Part shown: piece by piece, positions 1 to 5,692 of the stretch | Numbering within the stretch: the stretch's first letter is position 1 | Layout: each line of letters opens with the position of its first letter | Origin: Lachnospiraceae bacterium | Lineage (GTDB): Bacteria; Bacillota; Clostridia; Lachnospirales; Lachnospiraceae | Direction: 5' to 3' | Assembly: GCA_021202715.1 (NCBI GenBank) | Contig: JAJQCL010000253.1 | Location: forward strand, 1-7,723 | Length of the DNA: 7,723 bases | Notes under the pieces: generated by a model | The model's database searches: none | Told to the model about the DNA's origin: nothing | Seen by the model: the letters and a program-made list of their open reading frames with translations, nothing else | Position numbers and translations under genes: made by a program

Positions 1-30
1 GAGCCGGGGTATCGGCGGACAGGAGGATGT

Positions 31-747
31 ATGTACCAGTGGAAGGACAGGGCGCGATTCAGCGAGATGGGCGAGGATGGCCGCATGACGCTGCCGGCTC
101 TGATGAATGTGTTTCAGGACTGTGCGAATTTCCAGTCAGATTCTCTGGGCGTAGGCGCAGAATATCTGACCGCGAAAAAACGGGCCTGGCTGATGAATTT
201 CTGGCAGGTCTTTGTGGAGCGGTATCCCCGGGAGAGGGAACAGTATATGGTGGAGACACGTGCCTGGAAATTCGATCGGTTCTATGGTCAGAGGAATTTC
301 GCCCTCTTTGACGAGGCGGGAGAGAGGCTGGCCTGCGCCAATTCGATCTGGTTCTTCGTGGATACAGAGCGGATGCGCCCGGTGCGCCCGGCGCGGGAGG
401 ATATGGAGCCATACGGGGTCGATCCCTGCATCGAGATGGACTATGCGGACAGCCGGAAGATCCCGCTGCCGGAGAACATGCGGCGCGAAGCGCCATTTCC
501 GGTGCGGCGGGCCAATCTGGATATCAACCATCACGTGAACAATGTCCAGTATATCCGGATGGCCTCAGAGTATTTTCCTGAAGATCTGGAGGTCTATGAG
601 ATGCGGGTGGAGTACAACCTGGCGGCCACCTGGGGAGAGCTTCTCGTCCCCATGGTGGGTGAGAGCGGCGACGGCTGGTTTGTGGTGGCGCTGTGCCGCG
701 AGGATGGAAAGACCTGCGCTGTCGTGGAAGTGCGCGGGAGAGCCTGA
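31..747 (+). CDS. Acyl-ACP thioesterase (FatA/FatB-like, double hotdog)
   Basis: Predicted 238-residue cytosolic enzyme that hydrolyses acyl-ACP to release free fatty acid and ACP. The strongest evidence is the motif DINHHVNNVQY at residues 164-174, which matches the signature of plant and bacterial acyl-ACP thioesterases; by analogy with plant FatB, Asp164, Asn166, His168 and probably Glu194 (in RVEY) form the catalytic set. The N-terminal hotdog covers about residues 1-125 and the C-terminal one about 150-235. Length is typical for bacterial members. The ATG at 31 is chosen because AGGAGG lies at 21-26, four bases upstream; an ATG at 27 in another frame is too close to that site and gives only a short unrelated ORF. 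The promoter lies before the window. cvfB follows 109 bases downstream in the same direction with no clear promoter between, so cotranscription is possible. Acyl chain-length preference cannot be read from the sequence. Confidence 0.9.
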   Translation: MYQWKDRARFSEMGEDGRMTLPALMNVFQDCANFQSDSLGVGAEYLTAKKRAWLMNFWQVFVERYPREREQYMVETRAWKFDRFYGQRNFALFDEAGERLACANSIWFFVDTERMRPVRPAREDMEPYGVDPCIEMDYADSRKIPLPENMRREAPFPVRRANLDINHHVNNVQYIRMASEYFPEDLEVYEMRVEYNLAATWGELLVPMVGESGDGWFVVALCREDGKTCAVVEVRGRA

Positions 748-856
748 GACGGCCCGGGAACCTGTGCGTGATGAACAGGCTCTTTGCGAAGGCCGATGAA
801 CCGGTGCGAAGGAGATTCCTCTGCGCCGGAAATTGAAGAGAACGGAGACGACAGAA

Positions 857-1705
857 ATGTTTACCTTGGGAAAAACGCAATCGCTGGTGATTCAGCGGAT
901 CAATGATTCAGGAGCGATCCTGGCAGAGCCTGGACATGCGGCCGGAGAGACTGTTCTCCTGCCGGGAAAACAGATCCCGCAGGGAGCCGGACCGGGCAGC
1001 ACCGTGCCCGTCTTTATCTACCGGGATTCGGAGGACCGGCTGATTGCCACGACGAAGACACCGGCGATGGAGCTGGGGGAGCTGGCAGTCCTGGAGGTGG
1101 CGCAGGCCACGAACATCGGCGCTTTCCTGCGCTGGGGACTGGACAAGGACCTGTTTCTTCCCTTTAAAGAGCAGAAAGCAAAGCTGCGCCCGGGGATGCG
1201 GGTGCTGGTCGCGCTTTACATCGACAAGAGCGATCGTCTGTGCGCCACCATGAATGTCTATGACAGACTGCAGATCGATGCCCCCTATCAGCGCAACGAC
1301 CGGGTCTGGGGCACCGTTTATACGATCCGCCCGGGGATTGGCGCCTTTGTGGCGGTGGAAAACCGGTATTTTGGTCTGATCCCGGAGCAGGAGCTTTACA
1401 CGCGCCTGTCTGTGGGAGAACGGGTGGAGGCCCGGGTCATTAAGGTGCGTCCGGACGGAAAACTGAATCTGAGCATGCGGAAAAAAGCCTACGCGCAGAT
1501 CGATGACGATGCAGCCCGCGTGCTCCGGACCCTGAAAGAATATGGCGGAGAGCTTCCTTTCGATGATAAGGCGGATCCGGAGCGGATCAAGAGAGAGCTG
1601 GAGCTCAGCAAAAATGCCTTCAAGCGGGCGGTGGGACATCTGCTCAAACAGGGGCAGATTGAAATCTCCGGAGGAAGGATCCGGGAGAAACGTCCGAGCC
1701 GTTAA
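857..1705 (+). CDS. cvfB: CvfB/YitL-family S1 RNA-binding protein
   Basis: Predicted 282-residue cytosolic RNA-binding protein of the CvfB family (B. subtilis YitL, S. aureus CvfB, a regulator of virulence gene expression). Architecture fits the family: a degenerate S1-like domain at about residues 1-66, a second at 72-132, a canonical S1 domain at about 147-209 (WGTVYTIRPGIGAFV, then GKLNLSMR near 201-208), and a C-terminal winged helix at about 215-275 (SKNAFKRAVGHLLKQG, then a short beta hairpin). The reading frame is open upstream to a TTG at 833, but the ATG at 857 is preferred: it has GGAG at 844-847, nine bases upstream, and the family begins near the MFTLGK-type segment. The stop TAA (1703-1705) overlaps the stop of the convergent regulator gene. 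Target RNAs are not indicated by context. Confidence 0.88.
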   Translation: MFTLGKTQSLVIQRINDSGAILAEPGHAAGETVLLPGKQIPQGAGPGSTVPVFIYRDSEDRLIATTKTPAMELGELAVLEVAQATNIGAFLRWGLDKDLFLPFKEQKAKLRPGMRVLVALYIDKSDRLCATMNVYDRLQIDAPYQRNDRVWGTVYTIRPGIGAFVAVENRYFGLIPEQELYTRLSVGERVEARVIKVRPDGKLNLSMRKKAYAQIDDDAARVLRTLKEYGGELPFDDKADPERIKRELELSKNAFKRAVGHLLKQGQIEISGGRIREKRPSR

Positions 1706-2163
1706 GAGGACAGATCTTCCTCCTCGGCGTTGGCGGAAAAGCGGGCGGTGACGGCCTTGGGCGAGGACGGATTCCGCAGATAGAGAAGCATACTGCGGAT
1801 GACGTGGCCGCACAGCTGCAGCTCGCCAGGGGAGCAGCTGTGGAGCAGCCGCAGGACGTCCTCTTCACTGAGGTCGTTGAAGATCACCCCGGCCTCGGAG
1901 ACGCGGGGCGGCCAGGTGTTCTCACGTCCGGTCGCGTGGAGATCGTCGTGCGTCAGATTGAAGAGCCGACAGAGCCGATCCTCCATGTTGCGGGAGAGCT
2001 CCCGGTTCCCCCGTTCGATCTGTCCCAGATAGTTGGCGCTGATGCCGAGGACTTCGCTGAGCTCTTCCTGCGTCATGTCCCAGATCAGTCTTTCCCGGCG
2101 GATGCGGAGGCCGACCTCCAGGCGTTTCTTCATCTTGTCTTCATTGGTTTTTGGCGTCTTCAC
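1702..2163 (-). CDS. XRE-family helix-turn-helix transcriptional regulator
   Basis: Predicted 153-residue DNA-binding protein. Residues about 17-72 form an HTH_3/Cro-C1 domain: GLRIRRERLIWDMTQEELSE, then LGISANYLGQIERGNR with the recognition helix near 42-50. The C-terminal half (about 80-153) is not recognised; it contains a predicted helical stretch (LSEEDVLRLLHSCSPGELQL) and an acidic tail, and could be an oligomerisation or effector part. The start is a GTG (complement of 2161-2163) with AAAGGGG at 2173-2179, eight bases upstream; the internal ATG at codon 11 has no ribosome binding site. A good promoter lies upstream (-35 at 2256-2261, -10 at 2233-2238). A 13-base palindrome overlaps the start codon, suggesting autoregulation. 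It is divergent from the S41 peptidase gene, a plausible but unproven target. Confidence 0.88.
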   Translation of the reverse strand: MKTPKTNEDKMKKRLEVGLRIRRERLIWDMTQEELSEVLGISANYLGQIERGNRELSRNMEDRLCRLFNLTHDDLHATGRENTWPPRVSEAGVIFNDLSEEDVLRLLHSCSPGELQLCGHVIRSMLLYLRNPSSPKAVTARFSANAEEEDLSS

Positions 2164-2171
2164 TTTGTGAA
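2159..2171. promoter_or_regulatory. Palindrome over the xre start codon, candidate operator
   Basis: TTCACTTTGTGAA is a perfect inverted repeat with 5-base arms and a 3-base centre. It covers the GTG start of the XRE regulator and the bases just upstream of it. Cro/C1-type dimers commonly bind such short palindromes near their own genes, so autoregulation is a reasonable inference; a chance palindrome is not excluded. Confidence 0.35.
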
Positions 2172-2232
2172 CCCCTTTCTAATATTGTAGTAAAAATAAC
2201 GAAAATAGGATGTAAAAAATCAGCTTGTACCT

Positions 2233-2261
2233 ATTATAAACAAAAACGGCCGAAATGTACA
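2233..2261 (-). promoter_or_regulatory. Sigma-A-type promoter of the XRE regulator gene
   Basis: On the minus strand, TGTACA (2261-2256) and a perfect TATAAT (2238-2233) are separated by 17 bases. Transcription would start near 2226 and give a leader of about 60 bases before the GTG at 2163. The -35 matches consensus at 4 of 6 positions. Confidence 0.65.
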
Positions 2262-2265
2262 CAGG

Positions 2266-2301
2266 CAAAAAGTGTTGATTTTTCCTTGACAAAAAGTGTT
2301 G
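2266..2301. repeat. 12-base direct repeat upstream of the S41 peptidase gene
   Basis: CAAAAAGTGTTG occurs at 2266-2277 and again at 2290-2301, identical and 24 bases apart. The second copy overlaps a TTGACA at 2286-2291. A shorter CAAAAA stands at 2241-2246, 25 bases before the first copy, so A-tracts recur at 24-25 bases. The pair lies just 5' of the S41 ribosome binding site, upstream of both divergent genes, and could be a regulator site. Confidence 0.6.
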
Positions 2302-2319
2302 GTGGGAGGGAAAAGGTGT

Positions 2320-3699
2320 ATGTGTGAGCGATATGAATACGGCGAAGAACAGCCGGTTGTGCAGCCGGAGGAGACAGAACGGGATCAGAAGGAAGCGGCT
2401 CCGACGGGAGAAGATGCCGGGAAGCGGCCGCCGGACCGGAAACCGCGGAAGCCGCGTGCGAAGGCAGGGTTCCTGGATGGGATCCTGGTCGGCATCCTGG
2501 TGAGTGTGTCGGTCGCCCTTCTGGTGGTGGGAGGCGTCTCGGTGGCCTCTTTGCTGCGGCTTCGTACGGATATCGGTTCATCAAACAGCGCACAGACTTC
2601 AGACGAGGAAACGGATTCCGGTACGTCGGATTCTCTGCAGGATAGCGAGAGTGAATTCAACGAGGAGCTGGAATCGAAGCTGGCGGAGATCAATGCCCTC
2701 ATCGACAGTGTTTTTATCTTTGATGTGGACGAAGAGCAGATGATGGACAGCCTTCTGGCCGGGTATCTGGACGGGCTGGACGATGATTATTCGGTCTATT
2801 ATACGGCGGAGGAATATGAAGAAGCCATGACGGATTCCGACGGCTCGTATGTGGGCATCGGGGTGGCCGTGCAGCAGGATACGACGACCATGGCCATCAC
2901 TGTGCTGACAGTGTATGCGGGAAGCCCTGCAGAGGCGAGCGGGATGGAAAAGGGGGATATCCTTCAGGCCGTGGACGGCACGGATATTACGCAGGAGGAG
3001 CTCTCTGACGTCGTGAATCGGATCCGCGGTGAGGAAGGTACGCAGGTGACAGTGACGGTCCTGCGGGACGGCGAGACACTGGATCTGACCATGACCCGGG
3101 AGAGCCTGGATAAGGTGACAGTGGAATACGAAATGCTGGAAGACGGCATCGGCTATATTTTACTGACGGAATTTGACAACGTATCGGTCAGCCAGATGGA
3201 GGAGGCCATCACGGCGCTGCGGGAACAGGGCATGGAGAAGCTGATCCTCGATCTGCGTGACAATCCCGGCGGGCTGCTGGCCAGCGTGGTATCCATTGCG
3301 GATCTCTTCCTGCCGGAGACAAATATTTTCTATTCAGAGGATAAACAGGGCAATCAGACCCGGTATGATTCCAGTGCGGAGCAGCTTTGTACGGAGGAGC
3401 TGGTCGTGCTCGTCAACGGGAATTCTGCCAGCGCCTCAGAGGTCCTCGCCGGTTCCCTGAAGGACCATGGCCGCGCCACGCTGGTGGGAACGCAGACCTT
3501 CGGCAAGGGGATCGTGCAGACGTATTATCAGCTAAGCGACGGCTCCGGCATCAAACTGACGACGGCGCATTATTTTACTCCGAACGGCACGGATATTCAT
3601 GGAATTGGCATCGAGCCGGATCTTGTCGTGGAGGATGACGGGGAGACGGAAGCCGATGAACAGCTGGCCGCGGCCTTGGAAGCGATCCGGGGAGAGTGA
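2320..3699 (+). CDS. S41-family C-terminal processing peptidase (CtpA/CtpB-like)
   Basis: Predicted 459-residue membrane-anchored serine protease that trims or degrades envelope proteins. Residues 1-50 form a charged cytoplasmic segment rich in Glu, Pro, Arg and Lys, about 51-79 a single transmembrane helix, and about 85-115 an acidic Ser/Asp/Glu-rich linker outside. A PDZ domain follows at about 175-262 (GSYVGIGVAV, AGSPAEASGMEKGDIL), then the S41 core at about 277-437 (LILDLRDNPGGLL; NGNSASASEVLAGSL; TFGKGIVQ). Spacing from the family assigns the Ser/Lys dyad to Ser371 (centre of SASAS) and Lys396 (FGKG), with Gln400 assisting; all are intact. The ATG at 2320 is chosen over in-frame GTG/TTG codons from 2296 because GGGAGG at 2304-2309 precedes it. 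The gene stands alone, ending before a terminator at 3772-3821. Its substrate is unknown. Confidence 0.92.
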   Translation: MCERYEYGEEQPVVQPEETERDQKEAAPTGEDAGKRPPDRKPRKPRAKAGFLDGILVGILVSVSVALLVVGGVSVASLLRLRTDIGSSNSAQTSDEETDSGTSDSLQDSESEFNEELESKLAEINALIDSVFIFDVDEEQMMDSLLAGYLDGLDDDYSVYYTAEEYEEAMTDSDGSYVGIGVAVQQDTTTMAITVLTVYAGSPAEASGMEKGDILQAVDGTDITQEELSDVVNRIRGEEGTQVTVTVLRDGETLDLTMTRESLDKVTVEYEMLEDGIGYILLTEFDNVSVSQMEEAITALREQGMEKLILDLRDNPGGLLASVVSIADLFLPETNIFYSEDKQGNQTRYDSSAEQLCTEELVVLVNGNSASASEVLAGSLKDHGRATLVGTQTFGKGIVQTYYQLSDGSGIKLTTAHYFTPNGTDIHGIGIEPDLVVEDDGETEADEQLAAALEAIRGE

Positions 3700-3771
3700 G
3701 GAGTGCCGCGGAGGGATAAAAGGCTCATCTGGGAATCCTCGCAGGAAAATGCTGAAAAGGCAGAAAGAAAA

Positions 3772-3821
3772 CCCTTCGACAGGACATCTTACGTGTGGGA
3801 TGCTCTGCCGGAGGGATTTTT
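3772..3821. terminator. Bidirectional intrinsic terminator between S41 peptidase and mscL
   Basis: A long hairpin pairs 3772-3789 with 3798-3815 around an 8-base loop (3790-3797). On the plus strand it has two A/C mismatches and three G/T wobbles, and ends in a GC-rich base (CCC with GGG) followed by ATTTTT at 3816-3821. Read on the minus strand, the same stem is followed by TTTTCTTT (3771-3764), so it can also end mscL transcription. It lies 73 bases after the S41 stop and about 40 bases after the mscL stop, in a gap with no other gene. Confidence 0.72.
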
Positions 3822-3855
3822 AATGAGACCACATTGATTGCCGGTGTATGTCGTT

Positions 3856-4251
3856 TTATTTCTGCTCCTGCTGCTGCTTCAGCATATCCCGGATCTCCGT
3901 CAGGAGTTGTACGTCTGCCGGGATCTCCGGCTCGGGCGCCGGTTCTTCCTCTTTCTTGCGCTGCAGGGAGTTAATGCCCTTCAGGAGCAGGAAGAGAATC
4001 AGGGCTGTCAGCAGGAAATTGATGACCGCGCCGATGAAATTGCCGACCATCAGGTTGGAACTTCCGACCGTCAGCATGATGCCGCTGAAGTCCAGTCCGC
4101 CGATGATCATGCCGATGAGAGGCGTGATGACGTCATCCACCAGAGAGGTGATGATGGCGGTGAACGCACTGCCGATGATGAGGCCGACAGCCATGGACAT
4201 GACATTTCCACGGGAGATGAATTCCTTGAATTCGGCGATAAACTGTTTCAT
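3856..4251 (-). CDS. mscL: Large-conductance mechanosensitive channel MscL
   Basis: Predicted 131-residue inner-membrane channel subunit that opens under membrane tension to release solutes in hypo-osmotic shock; family members work as pentamers. The N-terminal amphipathic segment KQFIAEFKEFISRGNV matches the family, followed by the pore helix TM1 at about 16-48 (MAVGLIIGSAF, with Gly23 matching the gating glycine), a periplasmic loop including GGLDFSG, TM2 at about 70-95, and the cytoplasmic bundle near the end (LLTEIRDMLKQ at 116-126). Length is close to E. coli MscL. The frame is open further upstream, but the ATG at 4251-4249 is chosen because AAGGAGG lies nine bases upstream (4261-4267) and homologues begin there. 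It has its own promoter, divergent from aroC, and shares a terminator with the convergent S41 gene. Confidence 0.96.
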   Translation of the reverse strand: MKQFIAEFKEFISRGNVMSMAVGLIIGSAFTAIITSLVDDVITPLIGMIIGGLDFSGIMLTVGSSNLMVGNFIGAVINFLLTALILFLLLKGINSLQRKKEEEPAPEPEIPADVQLLTEIRDMLKQQQEQK

Positions 4252-4260
4252 GAATGGGTT

Positions 4261-4267
4261 CCTCCTT
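4261..4267 (-). promoter_or_regulatory. Ribosome binding site that fixes the mscL start
   Basis: AAGGAGG on the minus strand, nine bases before the ATG at 4251. It shows that the open frame extending upstream to 4389 is not the translated N-terminus. Confidence 0.85.
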
Positions 4268-4309
4268 CGTCTGTTGTGTAGTTGATGTATGCCATAAAAT
4301 CCAAATATC

Positions 4310-4338
4310 ATCATAATCCTTTTTCGGAAACTTGTAAA
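4310..4338 (-). promoter_or_regulatory. Sigma-A-type promoter of mscL
   Basis: Minus strand TTTACA (4338-4333), 17-base spacer, TATGAT (4315-4310); each hexamer matches consensus at 5 of 6 positions. The predicted start near 4303 gives a leader of about 50 bases before the mscL ATG. Confidence 0.68.
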
Positions 4339-4361
4339 GCAAATCATTCTGTGATAAGCTG

Positions 4362-4390
4362 TTGAAAGCGTTTGACATCTGCCGTACAAT
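4362..4390 (+). promoter_or_regulatory. Sigma-A-type promoter of aroC
   Basis: TTGAAA (4362-4367), 17-base spacer, TACAAT (4385-4390); each hexamer matches consensus at 5 of 6 positions. The start near 4397 gives a leader of about 75 bases. A TTGACA at 4372-4377 also lies here, but no -10 box sits at the right distance from it. Confidence 0.65.
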
Positions 4391-4457
4391 AGGTGTACGG
4401 TGGGGGAGCAGTTTATGTCGCATTCGCGAGCTGTATTTCCTGAAAAACCGCTGGAAC

Positions 4458-4466
4458 AGGAGGAGG
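4458..4466 (+). promoter_or_regulatory. Ribosome binding site that fixes the GTG start of aroC
   Basis: AGGAGGAGG ends six bases before GTG 4473. It supports GTG rather than the in-frame TTG at 4362, and the resulting N-terminus (SGSTYGRYF) aligns with known chorismate synthases. Confidence 0.85.
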
Positions 4467-4472
4467 TTAAAA

Positions 4473-5513
4473 GTGTCAGGATCGACCTATGGAAGATATT
4501 TTTCAGTGACGACCTGGGGGGAATCCCTCGGCCCGGGAGTGGGCGTCGTTGTGGATGGCTGCCCGGCGGGGCTTGCTCTGTGTGAGGAGTATATTCAGGC
4601 TCTCATGGATCGGCGCAAACCCGGGCAGAATCGGTTCACCACAGCGCGGAAGGAGGAGGATGAGATTCATATCCTGTCCGGCGTCTTTGAAGGGAAGACG
4701 ACCGGGACTCCCATTTCCCTGATGGTACAGAATAAGGATCACCGTTCGGCCGATTACAGCAAGATCCGTGATGTGTACCGGCCCGGCCACGCGGATTATA
4801 CCTATGACGCCAAATACGGTTTCCGGGATTATCGCGGCGGCGGGCGTTCCTCGGCCCGGGAGACCATCGGTCGGGTGGCAGCGGGCGCCATTGCTGAGAA
4901 AGCGCTGGCAGAACTCGGCATTTCCTTTGAAACGCAGGTTCTGGAGATCGGCGGAATGGACGAGTCGGACCGGGAGGCCGTCGACGCTTTCCTCACGGAA
5001 CAGATGAAGAAGATGGATTCCGCAGGCGGGATCGTCCAGTGCGTGATTCATGGCGTTCCGGCGGGGCTGGGAGATCCCGTTTTCGAGAAGATGGACGCCT
5101 CTCTGGCCAAGGCGGTCATGAGCATCGGCGCCGTGAAGGGCGTGGAAATCGGTGACGGATTTGCCGTGGCACGCAGCGCGGGTTCCCAGAACAACGATGC
5201 ATTCTGTGCGGATGAGACGGGGCATGTTTTCAAGAAATCCAATCATGCCGGCGGGATTCTGGGAGGGATCACAGATGGTTCGGATATTATCCTGCGAGCA
5301 GCCTTTAAACCGACGCCTTCGATCGCACAGGAGCAGGAGACCGTGAACCGGGAGCACGAAAATGTGACCATTTCCATTCACGGCCGACACGATCCGGTGG
5401 TGGTGCGGCGGGCGGCGGTCGTCGTGGAATCCATGGCGGCTTTGACGGTGCTGGACCAGCTGCTGGCCAACATGCATGCAACGATGGATGGGATTAAGGG
5501 ATTTTATCTATAA
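4473..5513 (+). CDS. aroC: Chorismate synthase, with Leu in place of a conserved active-site His
   Basis: Predicted 346-residue enzyme converting 5-enolpyruvylshikimate-3-phosphate to chorismate, the last shikimate pathway step, using reduced FMN. Family signatures run throughout: STYGRYFSVTTWGES at the start, VVDGCPAG, NKDHRSADYS, RPGHADYTYDAKYG (residues 103-116), RGGGRSSARET (121-131), GSQNNDAF (237-244), SNHAGGILGGITDG (256-269), KPTPSI (279-284) and GRHDP (304-308). The GTG start at 4473 has AGGAGGAGG six bases upstream. The oddity is residue 19: the GESHG motif reads GESLG (codon CTC, 4527-4529). The lost His corresponds to His17 of the Neurospora enzyme, one of two nearly invariant active-site histidines; the other, His106, is kept. 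The tract after GRHDP (VVVRRAAVVVE) also seems to lack prolines common in homologues. The frame is fully open, so it is not an obvious pseudogene. It is monocistronic, with no other aro gene in view. Confidence 0.95.
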   Translation: MSGSTYGRYFSVTTWGESLGPGVGVVVDGCPAGLALCEEYIQALMDRRKPGQNRFTTARKEEDEIHILSGVFEGKTTGTPISLMVQNKDHRSADYSKIRDVYRPGHADYTYDAKYGFRDYRGGGRSSARETIGRVAAGAIAEKALAELGISFETQVLEIGGMDESDREAVDAFLTEQMKKMDSAGGIVQCVIHGVPAGLGDPVFEKMDASLAKAVMSIGAVKGVEIGDGFAVARSAGSQNNDAFCADETGHVFKKSNHAGGILGGITDGSDIILRAAFKPTPSIAQEQETVNREHENVTISIHGRHDPVVVRRAAVVVESMAALTVLDQLLANMHATMDGIKGFYL

Positions 5514-5563
5514 ACATTGTCTGGGATTTTCGTAATAAACAAAAGAATTTGCCGGGAAGAACG

Positions 5564-5584
5564 GTTGCCTGACAGTTGCCTGAC
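5564..5584 (+). repeat. 11-base tandem repeat at the -35 region of the guaA operon promoter
   Basis: GTTGCCTGAC occurs at 5564-5573 and 5575-5584, a period of 11 bases, about one helical turn. The second copy contains the -35 hexamer TTGCCT (5576-5581). It could be a tandem activator or repressor site, or a simple duplication. Confidence 0.6.
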
Positions 5585-5604
5585 GGGGAAATTTCTGGTA
5601 TAGT
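5576..5604 (+). promoter_or_regulatory. Promoter of the zinc-ribbon gene and guaA
   Basis: TTGCCT (5576-5581), 17-base spacer, TATAGT (5599-5604) preceded by TGG, which gives an extended -10 (TG at 5596-5597). The -35 matches consensus at 4 of 6 positions. Transcription should start near 5611 and give a leader of about 80 bases. No purine riboswitch core was recognised in this leader. Confidence 0.6.
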
Positions 5605-5613
5605 CATTTTGTA

Positions 5614-5670
5614 CGCATCGACGGTTTGGTGCGCAAGGAGAAAATACCCCTGTATAGTTCAGATACAGGG
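5614..5670 (+). promoter_or_regulatory. Two-hairpin leader before the zinc-ribbon gene
   Basis: Hairpin one pairs CGCATC (5614-5619) with GGTGCG (5628-5633), six pairs including one G/T, with an 8-base loop. Hairpin two pairs CCCTGTAT (5648-5655) with ATACAGGG (5663-5670), eight perfect pairs with a 7-base loop. No T-run follows either, so they are not intrinsic terminators. They lie between the predicted transcription start and the ribosome binding site and may stabilise the message or bind a regulator. Confidence 0.45.
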
Positions 5671-5692
5671 ACCAGGAGAAAGGTGGTACATG

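Noticed and set aside
739..783. Hairpin AGAGCCTG (739-746) with CAGGCTCT (776-783) as a terminator after the thioesterase gene
   Set aside because: The loop is about 29 bases, the stem overlaps the stop codon, and only three T bases follow before GCG. A competing CCTGT/ACAGG stem exists. Too weak to call.
908..1813. Long minus-strand open frame (301 codons) opposite cvfB
   Set aside because: Antisense shadow of a recognised gene; the translation is rich in Arg, His, Leu and Pro with no domain pattern, and it also crosses the end of the xre gene.
2286..2314. TTGACA at 2286-2291 as the S41 peptidase -35 box
   Set aside because: At 16-18 bases downstream the sequence is G-rich ribosome binding site (GGGAGGGAAAA), not a -10, and transcription would start at the ATG.
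3599..3823. Plus-strand 74-codon frame across the S41 gene end and the following gap
   Set aside because: Starts inside the S41 gene in another frame, ends in the terminator stem, and has no own ribosome binding site.
4372..4390. TTGACA at 4372-4377 as the aroC -35 box
   Set aside because: Only seven bases separate it from TACAAT; TTGAAA at 4362 has the correct 17-base spacing.
4503..5477. Long minus-strand open frame (324 codons) opposite aroC
   Set aside because: Shadow of aroC, which carries clear family motifs; no ribosome binding site or recognisable motif in the antisense frame.
5514..5692. Guanine or other purine riboswitch ahead of the guaA unit
   Set aside because: The three-stem layout and conserved junction bases of purine riboswitches were not found; only two simple hairpins are present.
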